A DNA stretch of 9,599 bases from an uncultured Atopobiaceae bacterium (GTDB lineage Bacteria > Actinomycetota > Coriobacteriia > Coriobacteriales > Atopobiaceae), in NCBI GenBank assembly GCA_947581665.1, contig CANPVI010000045.1, forward strand, positions 1 to 9,599, given 5' to 3'. Position 1 is the stretch's first letter. Each line of letters begins with the position of its first letter. A model generated the notes under the pieces. It saw only the letters and a list, made by a program, of their open reading frames with translations, was not told the DNA's origin and ran no database searches. Below are positions 6,053-9,599 of this stretch, piece by piece. The translations under genes were made by a program, and so were the position numbers.

Positions 6053-6069
6053 CGAACATTGGTTGTTCG
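6053..6069 (+). promoter_or_regulatory. dyad CGAACA-N5-TGTTCG just before the esterase ribosome binding site
   Basis: Perfect 6-bp inverted repeat with loop TTGGT, ending two bases before the GGAAGGGG ribosome binding site at 6071-6078. It could be an operator or an mRNA hairpin next to the initiation region. Confidence 0.35.
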
Positions 6070-6084
6070 AGGAAGGGGCACGCG

Positions 6085-6990
6085 ATGCGCTATTTGGAGA
6101 TCCCGCTGCGTGAGGACGGTACGGCGACGCTTCGATGCTATCTCCTCGATCCCATGGTCTCGAGCAAGACGCGCAAGATCCGCCCCGCCATGCTCATCTG
6201 CCCCGGTGGCGCCTACCTCTCGCTCTCGAGCAAGGAGGGCGAGCCGGTGGCGGCGAGGTGGATGGGCTACGGCTACCAGTGCTTCGTCGTGATGTACAAG
6301 CACTACGTGGTGGCAGAACCCACGCAGGACCATCCCGAGCCCACCGTCGATCCCGGCGCGCACTACCCCGAGCCCACGATCGACCTCATGCGCGCGATGT
6401 CGATCGTGCGCGCGCACGCCGACGACTGGGCGATCGACCCTCATCGCGTCTACTGCATGGGCTTCTCCGCTGGCGGCCACGTGGTGGGCACCCTCGCCGA
6501 GCGCTTCGACGACGCCGAGCTCCTGAAGCGGGCCGACGCGACGGCGGATGCGGTGAGGCCCACCGGCATCGTGCTCGGCTACCCGATGGTCGGTGCGAGC
6601 GATCCGACCGGCTCGCGCCACGGCAACGCCCCCTGGCTCGCTGCGGTGGCGACGCTCATGCCACCCGCGATCTTCGGCACGGACAGCCCCACCGTCGCGC
6701 AAGAAAGCGAGATCGACCTCGCGCTCCATGCCCGCTCGGACATGCCGCGCACGTTCGTCTGGCTCTCCGCCGAGGATGAGGCGCTCCCACCCACCGACAC
6801 GCTCGACTTCGTGAAGGCGCTTTGGGAGAAGGAAGTGCCCTGCGAGCTTCACATGTACCAAACGGGCCCGCACGGCACCTCGCTCTGCGATTGGTCAAGC
6901 GAGGGCTCATCGCAGGACATCCAGCCCTACTCGGCACATTGGGTGGGGGAGTGCCTGCGCTGGCTCGATCGCGACGCGAGGCGCGACTAG
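6085..6990 (+). CDS. alpha/beta-hydrolase, acetylesterase/lipase type
   Basis: A 301-residue predicted cytosolic serine hydrolase of the COG0657-like esterase group. The oxyanion-hole strand-turn is MLICPGGAY (36-44), the HGG-type motif with Pro in place of His. The nucleophile elbow is GFSAGG (126-131) with Ser128. The likely acid is Asp231 (SAEDEALPP) and the likely base is His263 (TGPHGTSL). No signal peptide is seen. An insert at ~83-100 repeats PEPT(V/I)D twice, 7 residues apart. ATG 6085 is chosen because GGAAGGGG lies 6 bases upstream and the GC jumps to the genomic level there. The frame is open back to 5926, but those 53 codons are AT-rich, Ser-rich and without family resemblance. 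Related enzymes deacetylate sugars or small esters; the substrate here is unknown. Confidence 0.85.
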   Translation: MRYLEIPLREDGTATLRCYLLDPMVSSKTRKIRPAMLICPGGAYLSLSSKEGEPVAARWMGYGYQCFVVMYKHYVVAEPTQDHPEPTVDPGAHYPEPTIDLMRAMSIVRAHADDWAIDPHRVYCMGFSAGGHVVGTLAERFDDAELLKRADATADAVRPTGIVLGYPMVGASDPTGSRHGNAPWLAAVATLMPPAIFGTDSPTVAQESEIDLALHARSDMPRTFVWLSAEDEALPPTDTLDFVKALWEKEVPCELHMYQTGPHGTSLCDWSSEGSSQDIQPYSAHWVGECLRWLDRDARRD

Positions 6991-7110
6991 GGCGCCTGCG
7001 CTCTGGGCGTGTACTCTTGGCTCACTGGGCGATAGAACGGGCGTCCGAGGGGAACAAATCGCGTATACACAGATCGAGACGAGTGTTCCAATGGAGAAAT
7101 GGGGGCCATC

Positions 7111-7305
7111 ATGGCTAACGATCCCAAGAACGATGTAAAGCAGGAAAAGGACGATTTCTTCATCGATCCCGACGGCGCACCCGTCTTCGAGGACGTGAAG
7201 GATGATCCCGACGCCGTGAACGAGGAGACCTTCACCGATCCCCTCACCGAGGAGAACCCGCTCGACGGCTACGCCGAGATGCATCTCATCGACGGCAACA
7301 ACTAG
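7111..7305 (+). CDS. very acidic 64-residue protein of unknown function
   Basis: I do not recognise this protein. It has 13 Asp and 7 Glu among 64 residues (31%), only 4 Lys, and no Arg, Cys or Trp, for a net charge near -16. Two loosely similar segments, FFIDPDGAP (16-24) and TFTDPLTEENP (40-50), suggest an internal F-x-D-P repeat. It has no membrane segment or signal peptide and is probably soluble and partly disordered. ATG 7111 has GGGGG 5 bases upstream; the ATG at 7099 in the same frame has poor spacing. It follows the esterase by 120 bases on the same strand with no terminator seen between, so they may be co-transcribed. A strong hairpin begins 13 bases after the stop. Codon use and position before a terminator support a real gene. 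Confidence 0.7.
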   Translation: MANDPKNDVKQEKDDFFIDPDGAPVFEDVKDDPDAVNEETFTDPLTEENPLDGYAEMHLIDGNN

Positions 7306-7318
7306 CCGATTGGCAGAG

Positions 7319-7368
7319 GCGGCGCAAAAGGGGCCGTGGTCTTCGGACCGCGGCCCCTTTTGCGCCGC
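7319..7368 (+). terminator. stem-loop 1: 23-bp stem with UUCG tetraloop
   Basis: Arms 7319-7341 and 7346-7368 pair along all 23 positions around TTCG, with one U.G wobble when the plus strand is transcribed (A.C mismatch on the minus strand). The inner core is AAAAGGGGCC...GGCCCCTTTT, the form of a Rho-independent terminator for the acidic-protein transcript, but GC pairs extend past the A/T tracts. The apex contains CGTGGTCTTCG (7335-7345). Confidence 0.85.
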
Positions 7369-7425
7369 ATGGAAGCGTTTGGGATGCGGCCGTGATCTTC
7401 GGCCGCGTCCCAAACGCTTCCATGC
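7367..7425 (+). repeat. stem-loop 2: 26-bp stem
   Basis: Arms 7367-7392 and 7400-7425 pair along 26 positions around TGATCTT. There is one U.G wobble in the plus-strand RNA, which would be an A.C mismatch in the minus-strand RNA. It abuts stem-loop 1, sharing two bases at the foot. There is no T run after it, so it is not a standard terminator. The apex contains CGTGATCTTCG (7391-7401), one base different from stem-loop 1. Confidence 0.85.
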
Positions 7426-7439
7426 CGCAGGGCGGAAAG

Positions 7440-7470
7440 CACCTTGGCCTGCGCTTCGCAGGCCAAGGTG
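7440..7470. repeat. stem-loop 3: perfect 14-bp stem
   Basis: CACCTTGGCCTGCG (7440-7453) and CGCAGGCCAAGGTG (7457-7470) are perfect complements around CTT. As the pairing has no wobble, strand preference cannot be judged. No T run follows on either side. Confidence 0.8.
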
Positions 7471-7482
7471 GGAAGTTTGTGG

Positions 7483-7510
7483 GCGGCTCAAGGCTTGCGC
7501 CTTGAGCCGC
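7483..7510 (+). terminator. stem-loop 4: perfect 12-bp stem with T-rich tail
   Basis: GCGGCTCAAGGC (7483-7494) and GCCTTGAGCCGC (7499-7510) pair perfectly around TTGC, followed by TTTCTTG (7511-7517). This is terminator-like on the plus strand. On the minus strand the tail has no T run. Confidence 0.7.
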
Positions 7511-7521
7511 TTTCTTGCCCT

Positions 7522-7581
7522 CCGGATGGACTGCGGTTCGGACGCGCGAAGACCACGCGCATCCGAGACCTTGCCATCCGG
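7522..7581 (-). repeat. stem-loop 5: long bulged stem built for the minus strand
   Basis: Outer arms CCGGATGG (7522-7529) and CCATCCGG (7574-7581) are perfect complements. Inside them, 7539-7548 pairs with 7556-7565 around a 7-base loop. The one non-Watson-Crick position is a U.G wobble in the minus-strand RNA and a C.A mismatch in the plus-strand RNA, so it belongs to the leftward membrane-protein transcript, whose stop is 25 bases away. The minus-strand apex is CGTGGTCTTCG (complement of 7547-7557), identical to that of stem-loop 1. Confidence 0.65.
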
Positions 7582-7596
7582 GTCAACGTAGTTGAC
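7582..7596. repeat. stem-loop 6: GTCAAC-GTA-GTTGAC
   Basis: Perfect 6-bp inverted repeat with a 3-base loop, 10 bases from the stop codon of the membrane-protein gene. It is small and could be an operator-like palindrome or an accessory hairpin. Confidence 0.5.
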
Positions 7597-7606
7597 GCTG
7601 ACCTTT

Positions 7607-8242
7607 CTACATGACGAGGGCGCCGAGGTAGAAGTGGACCATGCCGCCCACGTAGAGCGCGAAGAGGATGCCGCACGCCCAGTACGCGACCGTATCGATC
7701 GTCTTCAGGAGATCGGGCTTCTTCACCCATCCCACGAGCATGAGGCCCTGGCCGATCGAGACGGCCACGTGCATCATCACGAAGCCGAAGAACGCGAACT
7801 CGGTGACCACGTAGAAGAAAAACATCAGGAGGTCGAGCTTCTCTCCCGTCGCCACGGCGGTGAACGCCTTGATGTGGAAATGCAAGAGGATGATGATCGC
7901 GATCGCGCTCACGCGCTGGATCAGGATCGAGCGGGGGTCCTTCTTGTAGGTGAGGGCGCCGCCCTCGGCAAAGAAGAAGAACAGCACGAGCACGAGGAAG
8001 ACGTGCACGATCACGAAGCCGGCGATGATCCACGCCGAGCTCACCGAGACGTCGCGATCGTACCAGCCGGTCCACATGGAATAGCCCATGGTGAACGAGT
8101 GGTAGCAGAGCGCGAGGATCGTCGCGAGGGCGATGTAGGCGTTCGCACGGCGAAGCTTGACGCCGGGTATCGTGGGTCGGGGCTTCAGGGCGGATGACGG
8201 GCGAGCCGGCGTAAGGGAACTGGCGGACTTTTGCGGGCTCAT
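7607..8242 (-). CDS. five-helix histidine-rich membrane protein, like the cytochrome b558 subunit of succinate dehydrogenase/fumarate reductase
   Basis: A 211-residue integral membrane protein with about five hydrophobic helices (~33-55, 66-91, 106-128, 138-172, 183-209). Histidines lie within them at 48, 80, 121, 123, 158 and 203. The spacing 80 to 123 is 43 residues, as between haem-ligating histidines in Bacillus-type SdhC, and the third helix (IQRVSAIAIIILLHFHI) has the QRV(S/T)xI...H pattern of that subunit. The expected role is anchoring an SdhAB/FrdAB unit and passing electrons between the quinone pool and its haems; this is inference. No sdhA/sdhB-like gene flanks it. The ~30 N-terminal residues are Ser/Pro/Lys-rich and cytosolic. 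The ATG at 8242 has GAGG 8 bases upstream. It is convergent with the acidic-protein gene. A different multi-haem or quinone-binding membrane protein is the main alternative. Confidence 0.65.
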   Translation of the reverse strand: MSPQKSASSLTPARPSSALKPRPTIPGVKLRRANAYIALATILALCYHSFTMGYSMWTGWYDRDVSVSSAWIIAGFVIVHVFLVLVLFFFFAEGGALTYKKDPRSILIQRVSAIAIIILLHFHIKAFTAVATGEKLDLLMFFFYVVTEFAFFGFVMMHVAVSIGQGLMLVGWVKKPDLLKTIDTVAYWACGILFALYVGGMVHFYLGALVM

Positions 8243-8338
8243 GGGCGGTGCCTCGGCTTTCGATCGCGCGTGCGTATTGGCTTGAATCTACTCGTGGCGC
8301 GCCGCCTGCGCACCGTATGATGCGCGAGTGGCGCAAAT

Positions 8339-8370
8339 CGGGCCGCACCCCCCACGCGAGGTGCGGCCCG
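8339..8370 (-). terminator. terminator-like hairpin after the aldehyde dehydrogenase gene
   Basis: CGGGCCGCACC (8339-8349) and GGTGCGGCCCG (8360-8370) form a perfect 11-bp stem around 10 bases, about 50 bases past the dehydrogenase stop. The minus-strand tail reads ATTTGCG, only a short T run, so termination may be partial. The rest of the 176-base gap 8243-8418 must hold the membrane-protein promoter, but no convincing hexamer pair was seen. Confidence 0.6.
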
Positions 8371-8418
8371 TTTCCTTAGCGAGTCTCCGCTCTGCGGACT
8401 TTGTGCGCGTGTCCCTGG

Positions 8419-9599
8419 CTAGCGCACGAAGAGACGCACGAGCTTTTCGGAGAGCTCGCGATAAGGCTGGTAGCGAAGCGGCAGGTCCATCCACGTGAGC
8501 TTGTTCACGACGCTCTTCTCGTGGGTGAAGGCCTCGTAGCCGCGCTTGCCGTGGTAGGAGCCCATGCCACTCGCGCCCACGCCGCCGAAGGGCATGGACG
8601 AGGTGGCGAGGTGGATCACGACGTCGTTCACGCAACCGCCGCCGAACTCATGCTCGCGCATCACCTTGTGCGAGAGCACGGGGTCCTCGCTGAAGAAGTA
8701 GAACGCGAGCGGATGCGGGCGCGCGTCCACCTCGACGAGCGCCTCGTCGAGGTCGTCGTAGGCGATGACGGGCAGGATGGGGCCGAAGATCTCCTCGCCC
8801 ATGCAGGCGTCATCCCAGCAGACGTCCGTGAGCACCGTGGGGGCGATCTTTCGCTCCGCGGCCACCGCCTCGCCGCCGATCGCCACTTTCATGGGGTCGA
8901 TGAGGCCGAGAAGGCGCTGGTAGTGCTTGTCGTTCACGATGGCCACGAGGTCGTCATCCTCGAGCGGGTTCGCCCCGAACTGACGGCAGATCTCACCTTG
9001 GATCTCGTCGATGAGCCGCCCCTCGATCTCGCGATCGACGAGGAGGTAGTCGGGCGCCACGCACGTTTGCCCCGCGTTCAGGAACTTGCCCCAGACGATG
9101 CGGCGCGCGGCGAGGCCGATGTTGGCCGTGCGCTCCACGATGCAGGGGCTCTTGCCACCGAGCTCGAGGACGGCCGGCGTGAGGCGCTCGGCGCTATGGC
9201 TGAGCACCTCCTTGCCCACGGCCTGGCTTCCCGTGAAGAACACGAGGTCGAAGGGCTCATCGAGAAGCGCCTTGTTCTGCTCGCGACCGCCGGTCACGCA
9301 GGCCACGTGCTCGGGCCCGAACGCCTCGGAGATCATCGTCTGGATGACGGCGCTCGTGGCGGGGGAGTAGGCGCTCGGCTTCACCACGCAGCAGTTTCCC
9401 GCAGCGATGGCGTCCACGAGCGGATCCATCGTGAGGAGGAAGGGATAGTTCCACGGGCTCATGATGAGAGTCACGCCAAAGGGCGAGCGCGAGGTGTAGG
9501 AGATGGAGGCCGTCTGCGCGAGGGGCGTCCAGGCGAGCTTGTCGGCCATGTTGCCCACGAGGTGGCGCTTTTGGTAGTGGAGCTCGGCGAGCACGAGCC
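8419..9599 (-). CDS. aldehyde dehydrogenase, class 3 (fatty/medium-chain type), N-terminus outside the window
   Basis: NAD(P)+-dependent oxidation of aldehydes to acids. The frame is open to the right edge (the codon at 9594 is an internal GTG), so about 393 residues of an expected ~450-460 are visible. Numbering from that codon: MSPWNYPF with the substrate-stabilising Asn49; cofactor loop FTGSQAVGKEV (120-130); VLELGGKSP with general base Glu144; NAGQTCVAPDYLL with nucleophile Cys178; EEIFGPILPV (267-276); and the PFGGVGASGMGSYHGK segment (335-350). The 34-residue Glu-to-Cys spacing and the QTCVAPDY and GSYHGK signatures fit the ALDH3 group. No C-terminal membrane anchor is seen, unlike the animal fatty aldehyde enzymes. 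The physiological substrate cannot be told from the sequence. Confidence 0.93.
   Translation of the reverse strand, partial: LVLAELHYQKRHLVGNMADKLAWTPLAQTASISYTSRSPFGVTLIMSPWNYPFLLTMDPLVDAIAAGNCCVVKPSAYSPATSAVIQTMISEAFGPEHVACVTGGREQNKALLDEPFDLVFFTGSQAVGKEVLSHSAERLTPAVLELGGKSPCIVERTANIGLAARRIVWGKFLNAGQTCVAPDYLLVDREIEGRLIDEIQGEICRQFGANPLEDDDLVAIVNDKHYQRLLGLIDPMKVAIGGEAVAAERKIAPTVLTDVCWDDACMGEEIFGPILPVIAYDDLDEALVEVDARPHPLAFYFFSEDPVLSHKVMREHEFGGGCVNDVVIHLATSSMPFGGVGASGMGSYHGKRGYEAFTHEKSVVNKLTWMDLPLRYQPYRELSEKLVRLFVR

Noticed and set aside
6053..6069. LexA (SOS) box of the CGAAC-N4-GTTCG type
   Set aside because: The half-sites match but the spacer is 7 bases, not 4, so it does not fit the known Gram-positive LexA site.
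5926..6084. Upstream start for the esterase (53 extra residues)
   Set aside because: There is no ribosome binding site, composition is AT-rich, the extension has no family resemblance, and it lies over two dyads. ATG 6085 has a strong ribosome binding site.
6907..7491. A 194-codon minus-strand frame across the hairpin array and the acidic-protein gene
   Set aside because: The part over the array is just the inverted repeats translated, and the rest is antisense to the acidic-protein gene, which has better start context.
7306..7606. CRISPR array or integron attC sites
   Set aside because: The structures are palindromes with different stem sequences and irregular spacing, not direct repeats with unique spacers, and no attC-type core sites or cas/integrase genes are seen.

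Overview
The window looks like a chromosomal segment of a high-GC Gram-positive bacterium. Housekeeping genes sampled by eye are about 63-65% GC, ribosome binding sites are GGAGG-like, and all three tRNA genes encode their own CCA end. The gene set would suit an actinobacterium such as a member of the Coriobacteriia, but that placement is inference from general resemblance and was not tested by any search.

Left part (1-2853): the 3' part of an AAA ATPase with a C-terminal DUF234 nuclease-like domain reads rightward, off the left edge. A leftward block follows, tRNA-Val(GAC) and a C(X)5R tyrosine/phosphoinositide-type phosphatase. The phosphatase diverges from a rightward tRNA-Gly(GCC) / tRNA-Cys(GCA) pair. 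The tRNA-Gly has a good sigma70-type promoter, and a terminator-like hairpin sits between the two tRNAs.

Middle part (2854-6084): asparaginyl-tRNA synthetase (asnS) and a GNAT acetyltransferase upstream of it, both leftward. Next comes a leftward toxin-antitoxin pair: a ribbon-helix-helix antitoxin with a RelB/DinJ-like N-terminus and a TacA/DUF1778-like C-terminal tail, and a TacT-like GNAT toxin. The toxin gene is only about 50% GC, and the stretch in front of the antitoxin is about 30% GC, so this looks like an acquired module.

Right part (6085-9599): a rightward alpha/beta-hydrolase (esterase type) and a very acidic 64-residue protein of unknown function. They converge on a leftward five-helix, histidine-rich membrane protein that resembles the cytochrome b558 subunit of succinate dehydrogenase/fumarate reductase, but no flavoprotein or iron-sulfur subunit is in the window. 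Leftward class-3 aldehyde dehydrogenase runs off the right edge.

The 301 bases between the convergent genes (7306-7606) are packed with strong stem-loops. Two have 23-26 bp stems, and three share an 11-base apex, CGTGRTCTTCG. The G.U wobbles show which strand each stem is built for. This array and the hybrid antitoxin are the two most notable observations. No CRISPR array, insertion sequence, integrase or replication origin was seen.
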